NCBI GenBank assembly: GCA_031296355.1
Contig: JARLFX010000388.1
Coordinates: 62,001-126,000, forward strand
From: Acidobacteriaceae bacterium
GTDB lineage: Bacteria > Acidobacteriota > Terriglobia > Terriglobales > Acidobacteriaceae
Direction: 5' to 3'
DNA length: 64,000 bases
Every line of letters starts with the position of its first letter. Within the stretch, counting starts at the first letter, position 1. Shown here in pieces: positions 25,475 to 37,363 of this stretch. Both the position numbers and the translations under genes were made by a program. Under the pieces are notes generated by a model, which made no database searches, had not been told where the DNA came from, and saw nothing but the letters and a program-made list of their open reading frames with translations.

Positions 25475-28400
25475 CTAAAACGAGAAGATGGCCTGCAGCA
25501 TGATGCGACGGACGGCGTCGCCGGTGGGCGAGGCAAACATGCCGCTGGCGAGGCTGTTCGAGCGACCGAACTTGGTACCGCCGTTGGTGATGCCGGTGGT
25601 CGAGTCGTAGGTCGGCGTCACCGTGCCCACGGGCGTGCCGTAGTTCACGTTGTTGAACAGGTTCATGGCATCGACGCTGAAGGTCAGGTTGTACTTGCGT
25701 GCCGTGGTGCCACCGAACATGCCGCGTGGTCCGCCGCCGCCGCCATTCAGGCCTCCGGGGCCAAGACCGCCTCCGGGGCCACCGCCGCCAGGTCCGCCAC
25801 GACCACCTCCCGGAGGAGGTCCGCCGGGACCGCCGCGCTGTCCGTCCTGCGTGGTGGATTGGATCTTGGGACCGATGCCCATGGTGCGGCTGATGCGCAG
25901 GTTCATCGCGACCGCGGCAGGACCGGTGCCGAGGTTCATGGCGATGGGGGTGTAGCCCAGGTCCGGCGTGGTATCGAAGCAGCCGAACGAGGTTTGCGCG
26001 TAGCGTGTGGAACTGCCCTCGCAGAGCGAACTGTCAGCCAGGCCGGGACGGTCGTTGTAGAAGTTGTCGCCGGTCAGGTCGTTGGTGGTGGTGATGTTGT
26101 ACGGCTTGCCGGAACTGGCCATCAGGAACGGGTTCACGCGGATGCCCCACGGCGCGGTCACGCTGGCCATGAGGAAGACCATGTTCGAAGAGGCAAACGA
26201 AGCGCGCCCGTAATCCTGGGTCAGGTTGTAGGAGTTCGACGCGGTGCCACCGGCGCCATCTGTTTTCGCGCGCGTCCAGTTGTAGAAACCGAAGAGGCTG
26301 AAGCTCGGATTGATGCGCGCGTTCCAGTTAGCGATGATCTGATCCTGCTTGAAGACAGCCTCGGGATAGAACTCGTTGACGATGCCGAGCGAGGTATCGG
26401 GCCGCGTGCCGGTGAGCGTGTCGCTGCCGTACTGAAAGGTTCCGGGCAGGTAGGCGTTGGCGTCGCGCGTGACCAACTGGTGCACGCCGAACGAGTGCAG
26501 ATAGGTCACCGTGCCGGTGATCTTCTTGGTGATCTGTCGCTCGATGCTGGTGCCGATCTGCTCGGTGTACGGCGAGTGGTAGGTGGGATCGACGCGCTCG
26601 ATGGTGGGACTGGTGGTGGTGCCCGTGCCGCAGGTGGACAGATCGATGTTGCTCAGACTGGTCGCATCGAAGCAGGTAGGCTTGGAGATGGTCGTCACCG
26701 TCTGGCTGTTTGCACTGCCGCTTTGCCGCGCAATGGTCAGGAGGTTCGAGGCGGAGAAACGGTCATAGAAGATGCCGAAACCGCCGCGCCACACTGTCTT
26801 CGGTTGCGCACCCTTGGCGTGACCATCGAGTGCGTAGGCGAAGGCGACGCGCGGCGCCCAGTCGTTGTGGTCGGAGACGTGGTTCTGCGACTCCCAGCGC
26901 AGACCGCCGCTGACGGTAAGGAACCTGTTCACCTTCCAATCGTCCTGAAAGAAGAGCGAGGCATCGAACATGCTAGTGCTGGCGGCGATGGGGCCGGTGG
27001 TGTAGGTGAGCTGGTTAGGCAGCGCGCAGGTCGCGTTTGTGTCGGCCGTGCAGGCGGCGCTGATTTCGGAGAAGGTCATGCCCGCGGCCAGGTCCGCGAG
27101 CAGCGCCTGATAAGCCGCCGTCGAACCGAAAGAGAATGTGCCGTTGAAATTTGCGTCGGTGGAGTTGGCGATACGCCAGCCGCGCAGGCGCGTGCCGAAC
27201 TTGATGGCGTGCGCGCCGATGGACGTGGTGGTGATGTTCTGCAACTCGTAGTCGTCGTCGTGCTCGTTCGAGGACTGGCTCGACGCGCCGCCGGTGGTGA
27301 AGTATTGGGCAACGGAGATGACCGGAGTATCGCTTGCCGAAGTGCCCGTGTCCTGCGTGCGGCGGTACTGGAAGCGCGTCTCGTTGACGATGCGGTCGCT
27401 CACGATAAACGCATCGCTGGCCTGGACCGTATGCTCGATCGACTTGGAACCAGTGGCCTGCGATGGCGTGTCGTATGTGGATGCGAGAATGTTGCTGCCG
27501 TTTTCGCGCTCAAACTGATAGCGCAGCGTCAGCGTGTTGCGCGAGCCAAGCTGCAGATCGATGCGCGGGGAGATATTGGTGCGCACATGCGGACTGTAGA
27601 GGCCGCCGGACTCAATCACCGTTGTGTTATCGACGGTTCCGAAATCGGCGTAGTACACGTAGGCGTCCGAGGTGTTGCGCTGCTGCACGCTTGCGAAAAA
27701 GGAAGCCGTCTTGGACAGCGAGCCGCTGATGGAGCCGTTGAGCATGTAGCTGTGATAGTCGGGCAGATTTTTGGCGAACGGGCTGCCGGTGTTGAACGAC
27801 TTGTCGTTGCCCATGCCAAAGAACTGGCCGTGGAGCTTGTCGGTGCCTGGCTTGGTGAGAATCTCGATGCGTCCGTAGCCGAGGCGGTCGAACTCCGCCG
27901 AGAACGGATTCTGGTTGATGCGGATCTCGCGGATGGCGGACTTGGGCGGAAGGGTTCCACCGGTAAAGCCGTCGATGTAGATTTGTCCGCCATTGGGCCC
28001 AGCCGAAGGGCCGGCGAGCGCGCTCAGTTCGTTGGAAAGTTCATCGGGGTCATCGGAGAGCGCGTCCAGATCCTTGCCCTTGATGACGATCGAGCTCGCA
28101 TTGCTGCCAGCTTCGACGCTTACGGCGGGCGATTCGTCGGTGACCACGACGTTCTGCTGCTCGACGGCCACGGCCATTGCAACGTCGATGCGCTTGGTCT
28201 GTCCGGCGGCAAGCGCAATCGCCTGCGACTGGAAGGGCGCGAAGCCGTCGTACGTTACGCCCAGATAGTAGTTGCCCGGAGCGATGCTGCGCAGTTCATA
28301 TGCGCCGGCGGCGTCGGCCTTTACGATGGCCGTGTGTGCCCCGGCCGCGCTGGTCAGGGTGACGGCTGCGCCAGGAATCAATGCACCCGACGGATCGGTA

Positions 28401-28528
28401 ATGTGCCCATGCAACGACGCCGTTGCGGGCGCTGCTGCCGTCTCCTGGGCATTGGCTGCAACCACTGAAGCCAACGACACAGCAACGGCAACTACAAAGT
28501 GCAGCATGAAATGCAGTCTTGGATACAC
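25475..28528 (-). CDS. Oar-like TonB-dependent outer membrane receptor
   Basis: 1017 aa from GTG 28528 (GAGG 4-5 nt upstream, signal peptide next). Order: signal peptide to about residue 28, then a carboxypeptidase-regulatory-like beta-sandwich (SLHGHITDPSGALIPGAAVTL to about 115), a plug domain (IYIDGFTGGTLPPKSAIREIRINQNPF), and a long beta-barrel ending in LQAIFSF. Near the C-terminus (about residue 905-945) there is a Gly/Pro-rich insert (GGPGGPPPGGGRGG and on). This architecture is the one expanded in Terriglobia and Myxococcus Oar. It is the downstream partner of the DUF5666 gene. The ligand is unknown; carbohydrate or oligopeptide is likely. Confidence 0.9.
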   Translation of the reverse strand: MYPRLHFMLHFVVAVAVSLASVVAANAQETAAAPATASLHGHITDPSGALIPGAAVTLTSAAGAHTAIVKADAAGAYELRSIAPGNYYLGVTYDGFAPFQSQAIALAAGQTKRIDVAMAVAVEQQNVVVTDESPAVSVEAGSNASSIVIKGKDLDALSDDPDELSNELSALAGPSAGPNGGQIYIDGFTGGTLPPKSAIREIRINQNPFSAEFDRLGYGRIEILTKPGTDKLHGQFFGMGNDKSFNTGSPFAKNLPDYHSYMLNGSISGSLSKTASFFASVQQRNTSDAYVYYADFGTVDNTTVIESGGLYSPHVRTNISPRIDLQLGSRNTLTLRYQFERENGSNILASTYDTPSQATGSKSIEHTVQASDAFIVSDRIVNETRFQYRRTQDTGTSASDTPVISVAQYFTTGGASSQSSNEHDDDYELQNITTTSIGAHAIKFGTRLRGWRIANSTDANFNGTFSFGSTAAYQALLADLAAGMTFSEISAACTADTNATCALPNQLTYTTGPIAASTSMFDASLFFQDDWKVNRFLTVSGGLRWESQNHVSDHNDWAPRVAFAYALDGHAKGAQPKTVWRGGFGIFYDRFSASNLLTIARQSGSANSQTVTTISKPTCFDATSLSNIDLSTCGTGTTTSPTIERVDPTYHSPYTEQIGTSIERQITKKITGTVTYLHSFGVHQLVTRDANAYLPGTFQYGSDTLTGTRPDTSLGIVNEFYPEAVFKQDQIIANWNARINPSFSLFGFYNWTRAKTDGAGGTASNSYNLTQDYGRASFASSNMVFLMASVTAPWGIRVNPFLMASSGKPYNITTTNDLTGDNFYNDRPGLADSSLCEGSSTRYAQTSFGCFDTTPDLGYTPIAMNLGTGPAAVAMNLRISRTMGIGPKIQSTTQDGQRGGPGGPPPGGGRGGPGGGGPGGGLGPGGLNGGGGGPRGMFGGTTARKYNLTFSVDAMNLFNNVNYGTPVGTVTPTYDSTTGITNGGTKFGRSNSLASGMFASPTGDAVRRIMLQAIFSF

Positions 28529-28574
28529 GTGTCCTCTCTCTTTCTCTTCTTCTTGTTCAGGTCTGCGCCCGAAC

Positions 28575-29699
28575 TTATTGCGAGTCGCTTTGACCGCCGG
28601 AGCCCATGCTCCAGTTGGAGAGCAGGTTGCTCGCTTCCGGCGCCACGAGCAGCGGTTCAACGCCCGCGAGCAGCGTGATGGCGGTTGTCTCATCGACACC
28701 CGCCGTGCCCACAACCATGACGGCTCCGCCCTTCTTGAGTTCAGAGAACTGGAGCATCGGCGCGCGGCTCAGCAACTGCTGCACATCGCCGCCAGGGCGC
28801 TGCGTGTGGTTGGGTGCACCCATCGGCGGCGCTCCGGCAGGGGGAGCGGAAGCCGCGCCCTGAGAAGCCGCACCACCCTTGAGGCGGGCAACCACCATGC
28901 TTGCCATCGACTCCGGCAGCGTGTGCATCTGGGCATCCGGCGTGATGTGCACCGTTACCTGCTTCTTCGTCAGCAGATCTTTCATGACAAACGTCGAGCT
29001 TGCTGCATCGATGGACGAAATTGTGCCCGACAGGTTGCGGAATGTCCCCGATACAACTTCGTCGGCTGTAACCACGCCGCCGTCGGGGCTCTTCGAGCCG
29101 CGCGCGCGCAGTTGATCGCCGGCATGAATCGCGTCGATCGGCGCCGGCTGTGCGAGGTCGTATCGCACCGAGGCGGGCGCATAACGCTTCAACACCGTGC
29201 TTTTGGATATCTGAATGGTGAGATTGCGTGCCGTGGCGCCCGCTCCGCTCGCAATCACAATGGAGCCGCTGGCGGCGTCGATGCTCTTGACTAGCCCGCC
29301 CACGCCGCTCTTTTGCCAGGCGTCGCGCTCTTCCTGCTGCTTGAGGGCCACGTCGGTTTGCTTGATGGTGATGACTTGCAGCGCCTGCGGCGGATTGGCC
29401 GCGGGATCCAACCGCACGAGCACGCGATCGCCGGTGGTCAACTCGGTGAAGTTGATGGAGATCGCGGAGCTCAGATCCTTCTGCCCTGGCTCCACGCGCT
29501 TGAGCGCGGCCGATGAGGGCACCTGCACCTGCCGTACTTCGCCCGCGTCTGTCTTCACGGTCAGCATGTCGCCGCTGATCGCGGTCACTGTGCCGACGTA
29601 ACGTGTCGCGGGAGCCTGTGCACGGATGCCCACAACGGTTGCGAAAATTGCGGCGACAGCGAAGACGCCGCGCATCGATTTCGATGTCGTTCTCGTCAT
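28575..29699 (-). CDS. DUF5666-domain exported protein
   Basis: 374 aa with a signal peptide (about 1-27, ending GIRAQ). It has three beta-rich repeats of the DUF5666 type: VGTVTAISGDMLTVKTDAGEVRQV (about 35-60), VGGLVKSIDAASGSIVIASG (about 133-155) and LSGTISSIDAASSTFVMKD (about 225-245), each a small barrel with a G-x-V-x-x-I-x4-x2-V pattern. The tail is Pro/Gly-rich. It lies 46 nt upstream of the Oar-like receptor in the same direction, so the pair is probably an operon. Role unknown; a periplasmic partner of the receptor is an inference. Confidence 0.75.
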   Translation of the reverse strand: MTRTTSKSMRGVFAVAAIFATVVGIRAQAPATRYVGTVTAISGDMLTVKTDAGEVRQVQVPSSAALKRVEPGQKDLSSAISINFTELTTGDRVLVRLDPAANPPQALQVITIKQTDVALKQQEERDAWQKSGVGGLVKSIDAASGSIVIASGAGATARNLTIQISKSTVLKRYAPASVRYDLAQPAPIDAIHAGDQLRARGSKSPDGGVVTADEVVSGTFRNLSGTISSIDAASSTFVMKDLLTKKQVTVHITPDAQMHTLPESMASMVVARLKGGAASQGAASAPPAGAPPMGAPNHTQRPGGDVQQLLSRAPMLQFSELKKGGAVMVVGTAGVDETTAITLLAGVEPLLVAPEASNLLSNWSMGSGGQSDSQ

Positions 29700-29832
29700 C
29701 TATAGCTTTCCTGGGACGGGCTCTACTCACGGAACCTACCCTGACCCATTTGGGTAGACGGAGCAAGGGCGCAAAAGGTTGAAGTTAACTATAAAATCGG
29801 CAAATTGTGGTTAACAGGAGAACTTGCGTCCA
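29700..29832 (-). promoter_or_regulatory. Upstream region of the DUF5666-Oar operon
   Basis: AT-rich patch around 29786-29815 (aactataaaatcggcaaatt) in an otherwise GC-rich setting, plus a short inverted repeat acccatttgggt at 29745-29756 that could be an operator. No clear -35/-10 pair. The minus-strand mutS operon ends just to the right at 29833. Confidence 0.35.
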
Positions 29833-31350
29833 TTAATTGGACAGAACCGCTGTTTCGAGGAACGTAAAGCTTCCGGAAGGGTTCGGAACCACGCCGGTCA
29901 GCCTGCGGTTGTGCACCACCACCGTGTCCTTGTACCAGAGATTGATGGCGGGCAGCTCCTGCGCCAGGGTTTGCTGCACGTGCAGGTAGTCCGCGCGGCG
30001 CCGCGCACTGTCGGTGCTTGCGGCAGCGTCGTCCAGAAGCGCATCCACGCGAGGATTCGAATAGTGGCCGCGATTGGCGCCCTTGGGCGAAAAGCGCGCC
30101 GTCGAGAACGCGTAGCTAAAAATGTCGGGCTGCTCGTTGCCGCCGATCCAGCGCAGCGAGTACATCTGGAAAGCTCCGCGTGTTACATCGGAGTAGAACG
30201 TTGCAAACTCGTTGCTGCGCAGATCGAGGGCGATGCCCACGCGCGCCAGTTGCTGCTGCAAGACTGTCGCCAGCAGGCGCGTGTCCTCGTCGGTGCTCAT
30301 CTTGAAGGAGAGACGCAGGCGCACACCGTCTGCGCCGCGAAGGTATCCGGCCGACTCCAGTAGTTGCTCCGCGCGTGCCGGGTCGTAGTCATAGCGCGCG
30401 ACATCGCCGGTCCAGGCCCAGTGCGATGCAGGCAGGAGGCTCGCGGCGGGCCGTGCATGACTGCCGAGCAGGTTGCGGATGATCGTATCGCGATCGATGG
30501 CGAAGGCGATCGCCTGGCGCACACGCACGTCGCGCAGCACGGGATCGCGCAGATTGAACGCGATGTACTGGATTTGCGTGCCGGGCTGCGCATCGATGGC
30601 GAGATCGCGGCGTCGCGCCAGCTCGGGCAGCGCGTCCATGGGCAGGGAATTGACCTCCACATCGCCCGATCCCTTTTCCAGTTCCAGCGCCTGTGTGATG
30701 GCGTCTGGCACGACGGCAAAGCGCACGCGCTCGATCCTGGGCACCACGCGCCAGCTCGCGGTGTTGCGCTCGATCACAACGTCTTGATCGATTTGCTGGC
30801 TCACGAAACGAAACGGTCCGGTGCCCACCGGATGGCGCCAGAACTCGCGCCCGCTGCCTTCGGGGACGATGCCCATCGCTCCGGTGGAGAGGTTTGTCAG
30901 CAGAAAGTTGTCGGGCTTGTTGAGGTGGAAGACGACGGTGCGTGCATCCTGCGCGACGACGCTGTCGACGGCGGCGTACGTTGCGGCTTTCGGCGTGATG
31001 ACCGCGCCATTGCGCATCGAGTCGATGGTCCACACAACGTCGCGCGCGGTGAGCGGACGGCCGTCGTGGAAGCGCACGCCGGCGCGCAGATGAAAGATGT
31101 AGGTGCGCGGATCGGGCTGCTCCCAGCGCTCGGCCAAGGCGGGGGTGAAGCGGAAGCTCGCGTCGCGTGCGACGAGTCCATCGAAGAGCAGTTGATCGAT
31201 GTGCTGCGACTGCCCGTCGGTTCCCACGCGCGGATCGAGATTCGCCGGGCTGCTCTCAATGAGGAAGACGAGTGTGGCGGAATCGCGCGGCGCGGTGCGG
31301 CAACCTGCGATCAGCACGGCGCAGAGTGCGAGCAGAAAGCTACGGCGCAT
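29833..31350 (-). CDS. Peptide ABC transporter substrate-binding lipoprotein (family 5)
   Basis: 505 aa. Lipobox VLIAGC at residues 12-17, then the SBP_bac_5 fold: NLDPRVGTDGQSQHIDQLLFDGL, PALAERWEQPDPRTYIFHLRAGVRFHDG, PVGTGPFRF and IQYIAFNLRDPVLRDVRVRQAIAFAIDRD. Length and motifs are typical of oligopeptide/dipeptide binding proteins. Its ATG lies inside the end of anmK (11-nt overlap), so it is the last cistron of mutS-nagZ-anmK. Together with those enzymes it could bind cell-wall peptides, as MppA does in E. coli; that is inferred from position. No permease genes are adjacent. Confidence 0.9.
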   Translation of the reverse strand: MRRSFLLALCAVLIAGCRTAPRDSATLVFLIESSPANLDPRVGTDGQSQHIDQLLFDGLVARDASFRFTPALAERWEQPDPRTYIFHLRAGVRFHDGRPLTARDVVWTIDSMRNGAVITPKAATYAAVDSVVAQDARTVVFHLNKPDNFLLTNLSTGAMGIVPEGSGREFWRHPVGTGPFRFVSQQIDQDVVIERNTASWRVVPRIERVRFAVVPDAITQALELEKGSGDVEVNSLPMDALPELARRRDLAIDAQPGTQIQYIAFNLRDPVLRDVRVRQAIAFAIDRDTIIRNLLGSHARPAASLLPASHWAWTGDVARYDYDPARAEQLLESAGYLRGADGVRLRLSFKMSTDEDTRLLATVLQQQLARVGIALDLRSNEFATFYSDVTRGAFQMYSLRWIGGNEQPDIFSYAFSTARFSPKGANRGHYSNPRVDALLDDAAASTDSARRRADYLHVQQTLAQELPAINLWYKDTVVVHNRRLTGVVPNPSGSFTFLETAVLSN

Positions 31351-32512
31351 AGGTCACCTGGCCGAGGATCGCGGGCTGGCGCGCGCCGGTGGCCGACGGC
31401 ACGTTGCCGGGCAGTCGATGCCACGTTTGCCAGGCGAGCAGCGCGAAGGCCGCGGCCTCCTTGGCCTCGGCGGGCAGGCCGAACTGCTCGCTTGCCGCCA
31501 GCTCGCAGCCCAGCGGCTCAAGGCGCGCGGCCAGCATGGCCATGAGCGTGGCGTTGCGCGCGCCACCGCCGGAGACGATGTAATCGACTGGGCGGCCCTT
31601 CATGCGCGCGTGCGCAAACTGCCGGTAGCTGCGCGCAATCGATTCGGCGGTGAATGCCGTGGCTGTCGCCAGGGCATCCTCGGGCTGTGGGCTGTGTTTG
31701 CGGCACTGCGCCAGAAACTTTGCGGCATACTCGCGGCCGAACTGCTCGCGTCCGGCGGTGCGCGGAGGCTTCAACTTGAAGTATGGATGACCAAGCGCAT
31801 TTGCAAGCACAGGCGCAAGGACCGTGCCGCGAGCGGCGATCGCTCCGTTGCGATCGAATTTCTTGCCGAAGAGTTCTTGCGCGAGCGCGTCGACGATCAT
31901 GTTGCCGGGGCCGGTGTCGAAGGCGAGCACATCGGTTGCGCGCGCGTCGGCGGGAATGGCCGTCAGGTTGGCGATGCCGCCAATGTTCTGCAGCACGCGG
32001 CCACGGCGCGCATCGGCAAACTGCACGAAGTCGAGCAGGGGAACGAGCGGCGCGCCTTGGCCGCCGGCGATCATGTCGGCCGGACGGAAGTTCGAGACGA
32101 CCGGCGCGCCTGTTGCGGCCGCGATGGAGGCGGGCTCGCCCAACTGCCACGTGCAGGCGAAGCGCCGCCCCGCGTAGGCCTCGGCGCGCGCCTGGTGATA
32201 GAGGGTCTGTCCGTGGCAGCCAACGAGATCGACGTGTGCGCGATGCTTCTTCGCGGTGGACGCGACGGCCTCGGCATAGGCGAGGCCTAGACGCCAGTTC
32301 AGGCGCGCCAGCTCGGCCGTGGAGATGGCGCTCGCGTTCATGGCGGCGAGCACGGCGCGGCGCAGCGCAGTTGGGTAAGGGAAGCCTTCATGCGCGACCA
32401 GCGTCAGAACAGGTCGCTGCCTGCCCGCGACGATGCGCACCAGAGCCACATCGACTCCGTCGGCGGAGGTGCCGCTCATCACCCCGGCCACGAGCATTGC
32501 ACTGTTCTTCAT
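31340..32512 (-). CDS. anmK: Anhydro-N-acetylmuramic acid kinase
   Basis: Phosphorylates and opens 1,6-anhydro-MurNAc to MurNAc-6-phosphate in peptidoglycan recycling. 390 aa. The actin-fold signature blocks are present: GVMSGTSADGVDVAL at the N-terminus, GCHGQT, QNIGGIANLT, FDTGPGNMIVD and VSGGGARN. Its start overlaps the nagZ stop by 4 nt, and its end overlaps the binding-protein gene by 11 nt, so the three are translationally linked. Confidence 0.96.
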   Translation of the reverse strand: MKNSAMLVAGVMSGTSADGVDVALVRIVAGRQRPVLTLVAHEGFPYPTALRRAVLAAMNASAISTAELARLNWRLGLAYAEAVASTAKKHRAHVDLVGCHGQTLYHQARAEAYAGRRFACTWQLGEPASIAAATGAPVVSNFRPADMIAGGQGAPLVPLLDFVQFADARRGRVLQNIGGIANLTAIPADARATDVLAFDTGPGNMIVDALAQELFGKKFDRNGAIAARGTVLAPVLANALGHPYFKLKPPRTAGREQFGREYAAKFLAQCRKHSPQPEDALATATAFTAESIARSYRQFAHARMKGRPVDYIVSGGGARNATLMAMLAARLEPLGCELAASEQFGLPAEAKEAAAFALLAWQTWHRLPGNVPSATGARQPAILGQVTYAP

Positions 32513-33641
32513 GATGCCTCCGCGCGCGTTGCCGTGCGTGCAGACGGTTCGTGTGGCACAGCCTTCGCCACCTGCGCGTTGAATTGCTCGATGCGCGTGC
32601 GCAGCGCGGCTAGCTGCTTGTCCGTGAGAGGGCGAGCGGCAGGAGCGGCATACAGCTTTGCACGCTTGCGAGCAACTTCGCGCGCGCGCTGTGCGATGAG
32701 CAGGGCGAATGCAGACGAACGCTCCGCTTCGCAGAGCAGCGCTTCATAAGCACGCAGCACCAGCTCCGGGCTCTTGCAGATTTCGATCAGGTCCATGCCC
32801 GCGCGCACGGCTTCGAGCACCGCATCTTCGAGCGGGAGATGGTTGAGGATGCCGCCCATCTCGAAGTCGTCGGAGAAGACGAGGCCGCGATAACCGAGTT
32901 GCTTGCGCAGCATTGTCGTGATCCAAAAGCGCGAGACGCTTGCGGGAGTTGCGCCGCCCGCTGTGCGCGGATAGGCCGCGTGATTCACCATCACCATGGG
33001 CAGAGCCGAGACGAGGGCGCGATAGGGCGCGAGGTCCGTCTCGGTAAGCTGGCGCAACGTTCGCGCAATCGACGGCGTGGCCACGTGCGAGTCGGCGACG
33101 CCGCCTCCGAGTCCGGGAAAGTGTTTGCCGCAACCGGTGACGCCGTGGGCCGCAAGCCCGGCGAGGAAGCCACGCGCGTCGGCGATGATCTCATCGGGAG
33201 TTGCGCCCGCCGTGCGCGTGCCGAGTGCGGCGGCGGATTCCGGAAGTCCAAGATCGAGCACGGGCGCGAGCGTGGTGTTGAATCCGAAGGCACGCACGGC
33301 GCGCGCGACGAGTTCACCGTGCGTGTGAGCGAGCGCGGGCTTGCGCAATGTGCGCATGGCGCAAGCGACAGCCTGCGCAGAGGGCAGCGGCGCAAGCGCG
33401 GTGCGCAGACGATTGACGGCGCCGCCTTCGACATCGACACAGCGCGCGGCGTGCGGCGATGCGAGCCCGGTTGCCTCATCGAGCAAGGCTCGGGTCTGCG
33501 CGGCGTCGGCGACGTTGCGCTGGAAGAGAATGACGCCGCCGGGCCGCACGATGCGAAGCCAGGCGCGTTCCATCGCGCTCAGCTCCGTGCCGCCGAGGCC
33601 GACGACGAGCAGGCTGCCGACAGCGTGACGCAGCGGCGCGC

Positions 33642-33645
<4 letters not shown>
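32509..33645 (-). CDS. nagZ: GH3 beta-N-acetylhexosaminidase NagZ-like
   Basis: Releases GlcNAc from anhydro-muropeptides. 378 aa, single (beta/alpha)8 domain as in NagZ. CVDVEGGAVNRLR corresponds to the VDQEGGRV motif. GKHFPGLGGGVADSH carries the mobile-loop Asp-Ser-His acid/base dyad specific to GH3 N-acetylglucosaminidases. The nucleophile Asp is in VFSDDFEMGG. No signal peptide is evident, so it is cytoplasmic. It overlaps mutS upstream and anmK downstream by 4 nt each, giving a consecutive recycling pathway. Confidence 0.93.
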
Positions 33646-36335
<2,690 letters not shown>

Positions 36336-36526
36336 GGTCGTTTACCAGATTAATTGCTCGCCCTGTGGAGAGCCGGACGCGCGCGGGACACGCTGTTGAC
36401 GAGAATGGAACGGGGCGAGGGCGGAGTTTCGCGATGGAGTCAACCGTGCGGCAGGTTGATTCTGGAGGCTCAAGGTGATTTGCATCACAGTATACTGGGA
36501 GCTAAGGCTTTAAGGTTGACTACGGT

Positions 36527-37363
36527 ATGCATCTGCTTTGGCTTAGAGTAGCGGCAGTTCTTTACGCCGCCGCCAGTGTTGCCATCTTCCCCGCGGTGCT
36601 TCACCCGAGCGAACGGTGGCGCAGTTCGGCCGTCCATCTGGGCGGGCTGGCGTTTTTGTTCCACTTCATCTCCTGCGTGGAGATGTTGGTGCAGGCGCAT
36701 CGCTGGATGCCGGTGGGCGCGCGCGAGGCGGAATCGCTGCTCGGGTTCCTGATCACGGGACTGTTTTTCCTGGCCTGGTGGCTGTACGACGCGCTCTCGC
36801 TGGGCATCTTCGCTCTACCGTGCACCTTGTTTCTTGTCTTTGTGCCGGCGCTGGGTGTCGAGGGCTACACGTTTCCGTCGCAGGGCGTGCGCAACAGTTG
36901 GCTGGTGGCGCACATTGCGGCGCTGCTTGCGGCCTATGCGGGGCTGGGGTTCAGCCTGCTGGCCTCCGTGCTTTATCTGGTGCAGGAAAAACGTCTGAAG
37001 GCCAAGATGAAAGGCTCGGCCGAGAGCCGGCGCGCGGTCCTGGACTGGCTGCCGCCGCTCGACTCGCTGGAGCGGCTGGCGCACGCGATGCTTCTGTTCG
37101 GGTTTCCGTGCATGACGGTGGGCCTGCTGCTGGGCGCGGTGCTGGTGCAGGAGACCTCGCTGGGCGCGGCATACTTTCTCGATCCCAAGGTGCTGGCCTC
37201 GTTCGGGCTCTGGGTTCTCTATGTGTTGTTGCTGTTCCTGCGCCATACGGCCGGGCTGCGCGGGCGTCGCGCGGCGTACCTCTCCGGCGCGGTGCTGGTG
37301 CTGATGCTTTGCGTGTGGGCCGCAAATATGATCAGCCACGTCCACAGGTTCGGTGCCCTGTGA
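36527..37363 (+). CDS. HemX/CcsA-like membrane protein
   Basis: 278-aa integral membrane protein with about eight transmembrane helices, of the cytochrome c assembly (CcsA/HemX) family. The WWD heme-handling motif of true CcsA is not evident. The stop overlaps the hemA start (GTGA). A homologue in Bacillus, HemX, sits directly before hemA and affects glutamyl-tRNA reductase amount; the same gene order here suggests the same role. A TATACT sequence at 36491-36496 may be its -10. Confidence 0.85.
   Translation: MHLLWLRVAAVLYAAASVAIFPAVLHPSERWRSSAVHLGGLAFLFHFISCVEMLVQAHRWMPVGAREAESLLGFLITGLFFLAWWLYDALSLGIFALPCTLFLVFVPALGVEGYTFPSQGVRNSWLVAHIAALLAAYAGLGFSLLASVLYLVQEKRLKAKMKGSAESRRAVLDWLPPLDSLERLAHAMLLFGFPCMTVGLLLGAVLVQETSLGAAYFLDPKVLASFGLWVLYVLLLFLRHTAGLRGRRAAYLSGAVLVLMLCVWAANMISHVHRFGAL

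Noticed and set aside
25700..25850. CRISPR-like repeats in the ggtccgccgg-rich stretch
   Set aside because: It is the coding sequence of the Gly/Pro-rich insert in the receptor; units are irregular and have no spacers.
25388..28468. A 1026-codon plus-strand frame opposite the Oar-like receptor
   Set aside because: An antisense shadow with compositional bias only; the minus strand has a clear signal peptide, plug and barrel.
36616..37359. Long upstream extension of the hemA frame through the hemX-like gene
   Set aside because: HemA homology starts at GTG 37360, and the upstream part is an off-frame reading of the membrane protein gene.
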